DNA of 52,014 bases from Malaciobacter halophilus (GTDB taxonomy: Bacteria > Campylobacterota > Campylobacteria > Campylobacterales > Arcobacteraceae): positions 1-52,014 of the forward strand of contig NZ_NXIF01000013.1 in assembly GCF_002837275.1 (NCBI RefSeq), in the 5' to 3' direction. This document shows positions 42,948 through 51,525 of the stretch, piece by piece; the stretch's first letter is position 1; each line of letters starts with the position of its first letter. The notes beneath the pieces are model-generated. The model did not search any database. It was not told the origin of the DNA and worked only from the letters and a program-made list of their open reading frames with translations. Position numbers and translations under genes: made by a program.

Positions 42948-43136
42948 TTATGAATGTTTTTTAAGAGTTCTTAACTCTTTAGCAGAAATTCTGATTTTTT
43001 TAGTTGTACCATCTTCTAATGTAACTCTAACAGTTCTTAAGTTTGGTAAAAATCTTTTTTTAGTTCTGTTTTTAGCGTGACTTACGTTGTTTCCAACCAT
43101 AGGTCCTTTTCCTGAAATTGCACATCTTCTTGCCAT
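42948..43136 (-). CDS. rpmB: 50S ribosomal protein L28
   Basis: A 62-residue ribosomal protein of normal length. The start [23 protein letters not shown] and the ending [10 protein letters not shown] are typical. It lacks the second and third Cys of zinc-binding L28 forms. It lies 24 bases before the K-channel gene on the same strand. Confidence 0.97.
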   Translation of the reverse strand: MARRCAISGKGPMVGNNVSHAKNRTKKRFLPNLRTVRVTLEDGTTKKIRISAKELRTLKKHS

Positions 43137-43219
43137 ATCGATTTCCTTATTATTTTAGTGAAAAATATTCGCGTATTATAGCTTAATATTCTTAACCTTT
43201 ATTTAAAAAGTTTATTAAT

Positions 43220-44089
43220 TTATACACTTTGTAATATTGTTTCAATTTTTTCAAGATTTTTTTCTATTGTAAACTCTTTTGCAACATCTCTATTTTGTTT
43301 TTTTATAAACTTTAAATCCTCTTTTCTTCCTAATAGTGCGTCAATTTTAAAAGCAGTACTTCCATCACTTGGCATCATCATTGTTGCAAATACATCAACT
43401 ACCTCACTTGAACTACAATTAGAAGGAACAAAAACTGCACACTTACAATACATAGCTTTTAAAACATTTTTAGCAAAGGCTTTTGTATGAGTAGGAAGAA
43501 CAAAAATATCTGCAGCTAAAAAGAGTTTATCCATATCTTTATAATCATTTAGAAAAATCATTTTTTCATCTAAGTTCAATTTTGACATTTGAAATTTTAA
43601 TCCTTGAACTTCACTCTTTTCTCCAGCTACAACAGCTTTAAAATATTTATAATTTAAACTACTTATAATATCAACAAACTCTTTTGAACCAGAGTTTTTA
43701 AAGTTCTGTGCAGTAAAAAGAATTATTCTATTTTTTATATCTATATCAAACTCTTCACAAAACTCTTTTTTTACATCTTTTGGTTTCTTATATTCTACGT
43801 CAATACTTGGATAAACTACTTCGATTTTATTATTTTCAAGTTGAAATCTTTTAAGTAAGTTCTGCTTTTGTTTTTTTGAATTTACTATAATTTTTTTAGC
43901 ATGTTTAATCTTTAAGGCATCCTCTTTTTTTATATTTCCTGTGTGAAAAAATACTTGAGCATACTCTTTTTTTGAAAAAGTTAATTTATCTAATAGAGTT
44001 CTTTTTTTTATTTTTGTAATATTTGGCTTTTCCAAAAGTCTATTTATTGTTTTTGTTTTTGTTTTAAAATCAATTGTAATATTTTGCAT
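43220..44089 (-). CDS. Glycosyltransferase, GT-B fold (GT4-like)
   Basis: A 289-residue putative sugar transferase. The visible parts are the C-terminal nucleotide-sugar domain: an ILFTAQNFKNSGSKEFVDII strand-turn, then LAADIFVLPTHTKAFAKNVLKAMYCKCAVF, a shortened version of the GT4 E-x7-E region with the first Glu missing. The start at 44087-44089 is preferred because an AAGAG site precedes it; a TTG 13 codons earlier has no good site. It is shorter than most GT4 enzymes and has a degenerate acceptor-side domain. It is divergent from gmhA and probably belongs to the LPS locus. Confidence 0.75.
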   Translation of the reverse strand: MQNITIDFKTKTKTINRLLEKPNITKIKKRTLLDKLTFSKKEYAQVFFHTGNIKKEDALKIKHAKKIIVNSKKQKQNLLKRFQLENNKIEVVYPSIDVEYKKPKDVKKEFCEEFDIDIKNRIILFTAQNFKNSGSKEFVDIISSLNYKYFKAVVAGEKSEVQGLKFQMSKLNLDEKMIFLNDYKDMDKLFLAADIFVLPTHTKAFAKNVLKAMYCKCAVFVPSNCSSSEVVDVFATMMMPSDGSTAFKIDALLGRKEDLKFIKKQNRDVAKEFTIEKNLEKIETILQSV

Positions 44090-44213
44090 AAATCTCTTCT
44101 CTTTTTTAAAAGTTAGTAATTTTAACAAAATTAATTAAAATAGTTATAAAACCTATTCAATTACTTTAAAATATTCTTATGATAAAATAAAATATCAATA
44201 ATAAAGGACTTTA

Positions 44214-44780
44214 ATGAAGCAAGTGATAGCAGATGAATTTCAAGCACACCTTGAAACAATCAACAATACAATCAAAACTATGCAAGATAAATTAGAGGCT
44301 GCATCACAAATTGCAGTTGAAACTTTAAAAAATGGAAATAAAATTTTAATTTGCGGTAATGGTGGAAGTGCAGCAGATGCTCAACATATTGCAGCTGAAT
44401 TAACAGGAAGATATAAAACAGAAAGAAAAGGATTACCAGGAATTGCCCTTACAACAGATACAAGTGCTTTAACTGCAATTGGTAATGATTATGGATTTGA
44501 CAGAGTTTTTGATAGACAAGTTGAAGCATTAGCCTCAAAAGGGGACTTAATTATAGGTATTAGTACAAGTGGTAATAGTAAAAATGTAATAAATGCATTA
44601 AATTTAGCTAAAGAGCTTGGTTGTAAAACTATTGGACTTACAGGAAAAGATGGAGGAGTTATGAATGAAATTTGTGATGTAAATTTAGTAGTTCCTTCAA
44701 ATGATACGCCAAGAATTCAAGAAATGCATATTCTTTTTGGTCATACAATATGTCAATGTATTGATAATGAGTTAAGTTAA
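44214..44780 (+). CDS. gmhA: Phosphoheptose isomerase
   Basis: A 188-residue SIS-domain enzyme that converts sedoheptulose 7-phosphate to D-glycero-D-manno-heptose 7-phosphate, the first step of LPS heptose synthesis. The motif [18 protein letters not shown] (about 46-63), the [11 protein letters not shown] loop and the C-terminal [15 protein letters not shown] are all normal. AAAGGA precedes the ATG. It is the only plus-strand gene in the LPS region, and converges with a heptosyltransferase gene 4 bases away. Confidence 0.95.
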   Translation: MKQVIADEFQAHLETINNTIKTMQDKLEAASQIAVETLKNGNKILICGNGGSAADAQHIAAELTGRYKTERKGLPGIALTTDTSALTAIGNDYGFDRVFDRQVEALASKGDLIIGISTSGNSKNVINALNLAKELGCKTIGLTGKDGGVMNEICDVNLVVPSNDTPRIQEMHILFGHTICQCIDNELS

Positions 44781-44784
44781 TAAA

Positions 44785-45723
44785 TCAATTATCAATTACT
44801 TTTAAAACATCATTTGCTGTAATAAGTTTCATACAGTTATGATGTTTTAAAGGACACACTCTTTTCATACATGGAGCACACTCTAAATTTTTCGTTATAA
44901 TATTTTCATTTGAATTATTCCATTGATTTGTCTCTTTAAATCTTGTTGGACCAAAAATAGCCACTGTTTTTACTTTATATGCAGCTGCAACATGCATAGG
45001 CCCAGAATCATTTGTAATAAAAATATCTAAACCTGCTATTTTTTCTATAAGTTCAGGAATTGTAGTTTTTCCAGCTAAATTTTGATAATTTGAAATTTTA
45101 TTTGATATAAGTTCATCTTCTATATCTTTTGCAATATCAATTTCACTAGGACCTCCAAAGATTACAATATCATACTCTTTTGACATCTTAATTGCTACTT
45201 TTGCAAACTCATTTGGATACCATCTTTTTGCACTTCCATAAGTGGCTCCTGGATTTATTCCAAGTGTTGCTTTATCATAAGAAAATGGCTTAAAATATAG
45301 TTTTAAATCACCAGCTTTATTTTGTAAATTCAATTCATAATTTATAAAATCATTGTATCTTAATACTTGATGAATTTGCTCTTTTTGAAGTCTTTTATAG
45401 TTATATTTTTTTTGTGAATCAATAAAAAACATCATAAATTTTGAAGAAAAACTTCTTCTAAAAGAGATAGCTAAATCAACTTTTCCTATTTGTTTAGCTA
45501 AAGAATAAAGATTAATATATCGATTTCCCCTTTTTTTTGTATCATCAACAATTACTTTTTCTATATTTTTAAAATTTCCCAAAGCTTGAGTTGAAACATA
45601 CGAGCCAAGAAGAGTTATCTTTGCTTTTGGATATGTTTTTATAATATTTTCAATAGCTGGCGTTGTCATAATTGCATCACCAAGCCAAGTTGGTATTTCT
45701 ATAAATATTTTTTCAATCTTCAT
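44785..45723 (-). CDS. GT9 heptosyltransferase (WaaF-like)
   Basis: A 312-residue glycosyltransferase family 9 enzyme that adds ADP-heptose to the LPS inner core. The N-terminus has IPTWLGDAIMTTPAIENI, and the sugar-nucleotide site is FITNDSGPMHVAAAYKVKTV (about 234-253) with FGPTRFKETNQW following. The C-terminus has a Cys-rich patch (CAPCMKRVCPLKHHNC) that is common in heptosyltransferase II. It is the last gene of the overlapping LPS cluster. The heptose acceptor (HepI or HepII) is inferred from resemblance only. Confidence 0.9.
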   Translation of the reverse strand: MKIEKIFIEIPTWLGDAIMTTPAIENIIKTYPKAKITLLGSYVSTQALGNFKNIEKVIVDDTKKRGNRYINLYSLAKQIGKVDLAISFRRSFSSKFMMFFIDSQKKYNYKRLQKEQIHQVLRYNDFINYELNLQNKAGDLKLYFKPFSYDKATLGINPGATYGSAKRWYPNEFAKVAIKMSKEYDIVIFGGPSEIDIAKDIEDELISNKISNYQNLAGKTTIPELIEKIAGLDIFITNDSGPMHVAAAYKVKTVAIFGPTRFKETNQWNNSNENIITKNLECAPCMKRVCPLKHHNCMKLITANDVLKVIDN

Positions 45724-46798
45724 TTAAAACTTCTTTTAATGCATAAAATTGTGGTAGTTTTATTATTTTACCCTCTCTATTATCAACTAACCCATATCCA
45801 GGAGCTATTAGTTGATGCCAAAAAACTTTTTGTATCTTTTTACTTTTCTTTGCTATTTTTAAATACTCAATCATATACTTTACATACTGTTCATTACTAA
45901 TACACTCTTTTTCACTTGTTGGAGCATAAGGTGCAGTATTTGATAAAGGCCAATTTACTTCTGTAATATAAATCTTATCATTTGATTTAGGTGAAAGTTT
46001 ACATAAAGAGTAAAGTAAATCTATCTTATTTTTTGTATCAAAAAAAATATATTGGGTATTGCAAGGAGCTCCTCTTCTATCTACATATAAAAGAGAACTT
46101 ATTTTGTCATATTTTATATTATACAAATTAAACATAGCCCTTATATTATAATAATACTCAAAATCTATTGTACTTGGACCTATTAATTTTAAATCTTTAT
46201 ATTTTTCATCTCTTAAATCTTGAGCTATTTTAAAAAATTCAAGATACTCTTTTACAGCAAAAAAACCCCACTTTGCTCTATTTATAGTAGTTCCCACTTG
46301 ATACTCACTTACAAAAGAGTTAAATTTTGAAAAAACAGTATCTAAATCTTTTTTTAAAAGTTTATGATTTTCAATATGAACTCTATCTTGAATAATATTT
46401 ATTAAAATATTTTTAAAAGATTTTTCATTAAAACTTTTTGCAAACTCTACATAAGAATCAATATTTTTTATATCCCATAAAGGTACTCTAATAATAAGAT
46501 TTTTAATACCAAGCTCTTCAATAAGTTTTTGCTGTGTATTATTTCCATCATCTTTATCTAAGTTTACACCAAGACCAATAAACTCTTTATTTGAAAAATT
46601 ATTCTTTCCTTTAAATAGTTTCATAAACAAAATTGCAAAAGGTAAGATTAAAAGTGAAAAAAAAAGCATTTTTACATAATCAAAAATATACTTTTTCCTC
46701 ATAGCTTTTTTATAAGCTTTATCTTTTATAACACTTGGCTGGTCTGAGTATTTATCCCAAAAAAATGGAGCTTTATTCATATATTTTACTTTTTGCAT
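45713..46798 (-). CDS. Membrane-anchored TIM-barrel glycosidase-like protein of the LPS cluster
   Basis: A 361-residue protein with a single transmembrane helix at about 43-60 and a large C-terminal domain. Pattern features resemble (beta/alpha)8 glycoside hydrolases: LIIRVPLWD, VSEYQVGTTINRAKWG, KLIGPSTIDFEYY and YITEVNWPLSN, where the Glu could be catalytic. I cannot assign a GH family. It overlaps its neighbours by 26 bases upstream and 11 bases downstream, so it is part of the LPS transcript. Start choice (ATG at 46798 or 46780) is uncertain; neither has a strong ribosome site. Confidence 0.7.
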   Translation of the reverse strand: MQKVKYMNKAPFFWDKYSDQPSVIKDKAYKKAMRKKYIFDYVKMLFFSLLILPFAILFMKLFKGKNNFSNKEFIGLGVNLDKDDGNNTQQKLIEELGIKNLIIRVPLWDIKNIDSYVEFAKSFNEKSFKNILINIIQDRVHIENHKLLKKDLDTVFSKFNSFVSEYQVGTTINRAKWGFFAVKEYLEFFKIAQDLRDEKYKDLKLIGPSTIDFEYYYNIRAMFNLYNIKYDKISSLLYVDRRGAPCNTQYIFFDTKNKIDLLYSLCKLSPKSNDKIYITEVNWPLSNTAPYAPTSEKECISNEQYVKYMIEYLKIAKKSKKIQKVFWHQLIAPGYGLVDNREGKIIKLPQFYALKEVLNED

Positions 46799-47366
46799 TT
46801 TGGAAATTTTTGAAAAATTTTTTCCATTGCTTTTTTATTTTATATTTAGTAAAAGTTCTTGACTTTAAATACAAGTTAAATCTCCATCCAGTTCTTCTAG
46901 CTCCTAATCCATCAATTATCACTAATCGGTAATTATTCTTTTTATATTCACAACAAAAGACATTACTTAAATCTACATCAATAAATAATATATTATATGT
47001 AAAGATAAACTCTTTTAACTCTTCTACTAATCTATTCTCTTCTTCATTTGAAAGCAATTTATTTTGTAAAAAATCTTTAAATGAACTAGATTGCTTATTG
47101 TTATAGTCTAAAACTCTATCAAAAATCAAACCTTGACCTAAATTAGTATTAATAAAACCAATACATTTGGTAAGATGAGTAAAAGGGATAGCGTTATTTA
47201 ATAAAAATTTATTATAAATATACTCTAGTTCATTTTGATTGTTATGTTTACCTTTTCTATGAACTATTTTAATTACTTTTGAATTATCATTGGGATGAAT
47301 ATAACAATCTCTTTCTCCACCTTTTGCTAAAAAGTATTTATTACTTAAAACTACTTTTTCATTCAT
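46773..47366 (-). CDS. YrbL-type kinase-fold protein, copy 1
   Basis: A 197-residue protein of the YrbL (PhoP regulatory network) family. It retains kinase-like residues: K33 in VIKIV, E46/E48 in the following helix, a catalytic-loop-like D130-x4-N135 (IDVDLSNV), and D152-G153 in IIDGLG. A basic C-terminus (KKQWKKFFKNF) could touch the membrane. The same family occurs again at 49032-49628. Position among core transferases suggests phosphorylation of an LPS core sugar, as for WaaP; this is inference. It overlaps the GT9 gene by 8 bases. Confidence 0.82.
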   Translation of the reverse strand: MNEKVVLSNKYFLAKGGERDCYIHPNDNSKVIKIVHRKGKHNNQNELEYIYNKFLLNNAIPFTHLTKCIGFINTNLGQGLIFDRVLDYNNKQSSSFKDFLQNKLLSNEEENRLVEELKEFIFTYNILFIDVDLSNVFCCEYKKNNYRLVIIDGLGARRTGWRFNLYLKSRTFTKYKIKKQWKKFFKNFQNAKSKIYE

Positions 47367-48279
47367 TCAAAAGTTCCATTAAACAATTTTCTATTTTATT
47401 ATATTCTTCTTTACTATAATTACTTGATAACATAAAATTATTTTGATTTTTTTCTTCACTTATTGTTGCCCATCTTTCAGAACTAGCAAATAATGAATCT
47501 CCAAAAAAAGAAATTGTTTTAGTATTTGTTGTCCCAGCTAAATGCATAGGTCCTGTTGAAGTACTAATAAAAACTTCAGCAGAAGCTATAAATTTAGTAA
47601 AATCAAATAATGAAATTTTTGAATCAAAAATTTCTGCTTCAAAATCAATTTTTGAAGAGATATAATCTTTTGAATAAGCATCATCTGGCCCGAAAGTAAA
47701 AACTACTTTTTTTGAAGTTTCACTTACTTTTTTAGCCAACTTTATATAATCATCTAAAGATAAATTACCATCACTACTTCCACCAAAACCTGGATGAAAA
47801 ACTACTCTATTCTCTTTTTTTATATTAAGATTTAATAATGGCTTTGTATAATCTAATTTAATCTTAGGAAAAAGTTTTTTTGCTAAGTCTAAATTATATT
47901 GCCACTCTGTTTTCTCTACTTTACTTCTTCGCTGTTTTACCCTTTTATTAAAAAAAATTTGAGCAATTTTAGTAGCAGGAGCAACTCTATTTTTTATACC
48001 ACTTTTGAAAAGAAGTTTTCCCAAAGTAGTATCAATAAAACAAGAAATACTTGCGTCAAATTTTTTCTCTTTTATCTGTTTTAAAGTAGTGTCTAAATTT
48101 TCTTTATCAAATAAAATTACATTATCAATAAAATCAATCTCTTTTGCAAAATCAAAATTAATTTTACTAACTAATGCTGTTAATTTTGTATTTGGGTATT
48201 GTTCTTTTATAGCTTTAAATAAAGGTAAAGTCACAACAAAATCACCAATTTTATCATGTCTAGTAATAAGTAAATTCAC
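47359..48279 (-). CDS. GT9 family glycosyltransferase (heptosyltransferase-like)
   Basis: A 306-residue GT-B enzyme. It opens with LITRHDKIGDFVVTLPLFKAI and has the sugar-nucleotide site FISTSTGPMHLAGTTNTKTISFFG (about residues 234-257). It is less typical than the WaaF-like enzyme at 44785: Thr-Gly-Pro replaces Asp-Ser-Gly-Pro, and the C-terminal Cys patch is absent. It probably adds an outer-core heptose or a related sugar. It begins immediately after the Kdo-kinase-like gene (1-base overlap). Confidence 0.87.
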   Translation of the reverse strand: MNLLITRHDKIGDFVVTLPLFKAIKEQYPNTKLTALVSKINFDFAKEIDFIDNVILFDKENLDTTLKQIKEKKFDASISCFIDTTLGKLLFKSGIKNRVAPATKIAQIFFNKRVKQRRSKVEKTEWQYNLDLAKKLFPKIKLDYTKPLLNLNIKKENRVVFHPGFGGSSDGNLSLDDYIKLAKKVSETSKKVVFTFGPDDAYSKDYISSKIDFEAEIFDSKISLFDFTKFIASAEVFISTSTGPMHLAGTTNTKTISFFGDSLFASSERWATISEEKNQNNFMLSSNYSKEEYNKIENCLMELLNE

Positions 48280-49031
48280 TATTTTTTACCTCTAATTTTT
48301 CTTTTAAACTCTACAAACTCTTTTAATTTTCTATCTGAATTTTTTAATAACTTTATAGCTTCATTTTTATCTGCATTTACTAAATTTGAATATGTTGTAG
48401 CTATTAAAATTATATCGTCTTCATCCAACCAAAGTTTTGCAAAATTATCAAGTCCAGTTTCTAAATCAACAGTTTTAAACTCCATTCTGTTAATATCTAC
48501 AACTGAGAATTCATAGTTATTATCATTGATAGATACTAAAGTATTTCCAGCTGAAAAGTCTTTATGGTAAACACTATTTTTATGCAAATTATATGTAAAC
48601 TCAACAAACTTTTTTATAATATCTTCTCTATTTTTAAGTTGTTTATTTCTTAAAGGCTCTCTAATAGTAAAATCATATTCATACTTTTTTGCTATAAAGA
48701 AACTCTCTTTAAACAAAAAATTCTTATAAAACTCTATATATCCAATTGGCTCAGGAGTATTTAAACCTAGATTTTTTAACTTTATTGCGTTTTTATATGA
48801 TTTCTTAGCTTTTGAATCTCTAAAATATGCATATGCTATCTGATTGATTATATTGGGTACTTTAAAACCTTTTACAACTGTTTTTACACCTTTATATTCA
48901 ATAACTTTTAATTCATTTCTAGCTTTATGTATAGTATTTGAGTTTTCTTCAAAAAACTCTTTTATATTTAGTAAAAACTCTTTTATATTTTTATAATTTT
49001 TATTTAATTCATATTTAAAACTCAAAATCAC
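48279..49031 (-). CDS. InaA/Kdo-kinase-like LPS kinase
   Basis: A 250-residue protein of the lipopolysaccharide kinase (Kdo/WaaP, InaA) group. The catalytic-loop motif is YHKDFSAGNTL (D158, N163), and the metal-binding Asp is D179 in VVDINRM. The N-terminal lobe has VVKGFKVPN with the ATP-binding Lys region. It should phosphorylate an inner-core sugar at the cytoplasmic face. It abuts the second YrbL-type gene upstream and overlaps the GT9 gene downstream. Confidence 0.87.
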   Translation of the reverse strand: MILSFKYELNKNYKNIKEFLLNIKEFFEENSNTIHKARNELKVIEYKGVKTVVKGFKVPNIINQIAYAYFRDSKAKKSYKNAIKLKNLGLNTPEPIGYIEFYKNFLFKESFFIAKKYEYDFTIREPLRNKQLKNREDIIKKFVEFTYNLHKNSVYHKDFSAGNTLVSINDNNYEFSVVDINRMEFKTVDLETGLDNFAKLWLDEDDIILIATTYSNLVNADKNEAIKLLKNSDRKLKEFVEFKRKIRGKK

Positions 49032-49628
49032 CTACTTATTTAAATCTTTCATAGAAGAAACTTTTTCATATCTTTTTAAAAATTTTTTCCATTGTTTTAA
49101 AACTTTATATTTAGTAAAAACTTTTGAATACTGATATAGTTTTGATTTTAAGCCATATCTTTTCCCACCAATTCCATCAGTAAGTATTAGTTTATAACTA
49201 TTTTCATCAATTTTTTTGCATAAAATATTACTTAAAGCAATATCTACAAAAATTATATTATTTTTAAAAATATACTGTTTTAAATCTTCTATTAATTTTA
49301 GTTCTTCATCTTTACTGAAAAAAGAGTTTAAGACTAATTCCTTAAATGATTTTGATTGTGTATTATCAAAATCTAATACTCTATCAAAAACAAAACCTTT
49401 TCCAATATTTGTATTCACTAAACCATAACAATTTGTAATATGAGAAAATTCTTTTTTATTTTTCTTTAAATATTGAATATAACTATATTCCATTTCATTT
49501 TGATTTAGCCCTTGGTCTTTTCTATATACAATTTTAATCACTTTTTGAAAGTCATGAGGATGAATATAACATTTACGTTCTCTTCCCTTTCCTAAATACA
49601 AACTTTCATCTAATTTTATTAAATTCAA
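49032..49628 (-). CDS. YrbL-type kinase-fold protein, copy 2
   Basis: A 198-residue paralogue of the protein at 46773-47366. The two share almost the whole motif order: RKCYIHP, KVIKIVYRK, FDRVLDFDNTQSKSF, then D129-x4-N134 (VDIALSNI) and D151-G152 (TDGIGG). The putative catalytic residues are therefore also present here. It sits directly before the Kdo-kinase-like gene without a gap. Two YrbL copies in one LPS cluster could phosphorylate different core positions, or one may be regulatory. Confidence 0.82.
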   Translation of the reverse strand: MNLIKLDESLYLGKGRERKCYIHPHDFQKVIKIVYRKDQGLNQNEMEYSYIQYLKKNKKEFSHITNCYGLVNTNIGKGFVFDRVLDFDNTQSKSFKELVLNSFFSKDEELKLIEDLKQYIFKNNIIFVDIALSNILCKKIDENSYKLILTDGIGGKRYGLKSKLYQYSKVFTKYKVLKQWKKFLKRYEKVSSMKDLNK

Positions 49629-49691
49629 TAAATTTTCCTAAACTCTATTTTTCTTATTTTATCAAAAATTTGATTTATAAAATATGATACT

Positions 49692-50792
49692 TTAAGATCT
49701 ACCAAACAATTCAATTACTTTTTCAAACTGTTTATCATAATCAAATTGTATTTTTGCTTTTTTTTGTCCTGCGTAAGCTAATTTTTCTCTTAAAATATCA
49801 TCTTTATATAACTTTTCTATTTTTAAAGCCAAATCTTCATAATTTTGATTTTCAAATAAAAGTCCAGTTTTTTCATCATCAATTACTTCTAAAACTCCCC
49901 CAGAATTTGAAGCAATTACAGCTGTGCCATTTCGCATTGCTTCTATTGTAACTAATCCAAAAGTTTCATTTTTAGAAGCCATTAAAACTACATCACAAGC
50001 TTGCATAAATTTTGAAGGTTCTTTTGTAAAACCCACAAATAAAACTTGCTCTTCTAACTCATATTTTATAACTTTTTGTTTTAGCTTTTCTAAATACTCT
50101 TCATTCATAGCATGTCCTATGATATAAGCTTTGATATTTAATTTTTTTTCTTTTAGCAAACTCATAGCTTCAATAAGTAAATGTTGTCCTTTAAATTCAT
50201 TGATTCTACCAACAAGTCCTAGCATAAAAGAGTCATTTACTTTCAAACTATTTTTAAACTTTAGTATTTCATTCTCTTTTAACTTTTCAGATGTTTTAGC
50301 ACCAAGATATATAACTTCTGTTTTAGGTCTAATATTTTTAGGAATAAATTTATTAACTTGCTCTTGTAAGGCTTTTGTTACACAAATAATTGTATCAATA
50401 TTTTTATATAAAAACTTATGATAAAAATCATTTTTAAATCTTGTCATTGTCATATGTCTTGTTTGTACAATTTTTGGTTTTCTTTTTGATAATTTTTTTG
50501 AAAATACTACAATTGGAATATCTTTTGTCCAATGAAGATGAATAATATCAATACTTTGTTTATCGATAATCTTTGCAAGTTTTAAAGCCAAAAATAATGA
50601 AAAACTACTTTTTCTTTTTAAAAGAAAACTATTTTTGTCATTTTTAAAATAGTCTTCAAGCTTTGAATTTTTTGAAATTACATTATATACATTAAACTCT
50701 TTTGATAAATACTTTGAGCAATTACTCATATAAAGTTCCAATCCTCCTAAATCAGGAGATAAGCAAACTTCTAAGATACTCTTATTTTTCAT
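49692..50792 (-). CDS. GT4 family glycosyltransferase
   Basis: A 366-residue GT-B enzyme of standard length. The N-terminal acceptor domain has CLSPDLGGLELYMSN and an IDIIHLHWTKD strand. The nucleotide-sugar domain has LGLVGRINEFKGQHLLIEAM and the retaining-enzyme E-x7-E motif in ASKNETFGLVTIEAMRNG. It acts at the cytoplasmic face on a surface glycan. The start overlaps the GT2 gene by 11 bases, and 63 bases separate it from the YrbL-type gene downstream. Confidence 0.9.
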   Translation of the reverse strand: MKNKSILEVCLSPDLGGLELYMSNCSKYLSKEFNVYNVISKNSKLEDYFKNDKNSFLLKRKSSFSLFLALKLAKIIDKQSIDIIHLHWTKDIPIVVFSKKLSKRKPKIVQTRHMTMTRFKNDFYHKFLYKNIDTIICVTKALQEQVNKFIPKNIRPKTEVIYLGAKTSEKLKENEILKFKNSLKVNDSFMLGLVGRINEFKGQHLLIEAMSLLKEKKLNIKAYIIGHAMNEEYLEKLKQKVIKYELEEQVLFVGFTKEPSKFMQACDVVLMASKNETFGLVTIEAMRNGTAVIASNSGGVLEVIDDEKTGLLFENQNYEDLALKIEKLYKDDILREKLAYAGQKKAKIQFDYDKQFEKVIELFGRS

Positions 50793-51525
50793 TTTTTTGC
50801 ATCTCTAACATAATTGCATATTTCATATAAGAGCTAAAAGCAGATACAACAGCTACATTCCAACCATTAATTCCATGAAATGCACCACCTTTTAAAATCA
50901 ATGTTTTAAAAAGTGCTCCAACTCCATGAATAAAAGGATCAAAAACATTTGCACGCTTACCATCTTCATATGCTAAAACGGCACCTCTTTTAATAAACTT
51001 TTCTGTGGTTCTTATCATATGTATATAATCTTCATATGAATAATGCAACATATCAGCTTCTAAATCACAAATATTTTGCGTTTCTACTTTTGCATGACCT
51101 TTTGCAGTTGAGTAAGCACATTTTCGTCTATTATAAAGTCTTGTAACTCTATCTGGATACCAAAGTTTTATAAAGTTATTTCCAACATAAGTTTTTCTTG
51201 CGAAAGAAAAAGCATCAAAAGTTGTATTTTCTAAATCTAATTTTTTAATCTCTTCTATTGCATTTAAATCTAATCTTTCATCTGCATCTATACTTAAAAT
51301 CCAGTCATTTTTTGCAAATGGAGCTCCAAAAGCTTTTTGTGGACCATCACCTAAATACTCTTGCTTTATAACTTTTGCACCTAAACTCTCTGCTATTTCA
51401 CATGTTTTATCACTACTTAATGAATCAATAACTAAAACTTCATCACATACTGTTTGTACTGATTTTATAACTTCTTTTATATTTTTTTCTTCATTAAGTG
51501 TTATTATATTTGCTGTTATTTTCAA
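50782..51525 (-). CDS. GT2 family glycosyltransferase (WaaE/KdtX-like)
   Basis: A 247-residue GT-A enzyme. The nucleotide-binding start ITANIITLNEEKNI and the metal-binding DxD-type motif SIDADERLD (about 93-101) are clear. The order of motifs, including DGPQKAFGAPFAKNDW and the late FDPFIHGVGALFKTLILKGG, is that of WaaE/KdtX enzymes, which add a glucose to the inner core. It overlaps the O-antigen ligase gene by 4 bases and the GT4 gene by 11 bases. Confidence 0.88.
   Translation of the reverse strand: MKITANIITLNEEKNIKEVIKSVQTVCDEVLVIDSLSSDKTCEIAESLGAKVIKQEYLGDGPQKAFGAPFAKNDWILSIDADERLDLNAIEEIKKLDLENTTFDAFSFARKTYVGNNFIKLWYPDRVTRLYNRRKCAYSTAKGHAKVETQNICDLEADMLHYSYEDYIHMIRTTEKFIKRGAVLAYEDGKRANVFDPFIHGVGALFKTLILKGGAFHGINGWNVAVVSAFSSYMKYAIMLEMQKNEK

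Noticed and set aside
44090-44128. TTG start 13 codons upstream in the GT4-like gene
   Set aside because: No ribosome site precedes it, and the added residues are Lys/Phe-rich without family resemblance.
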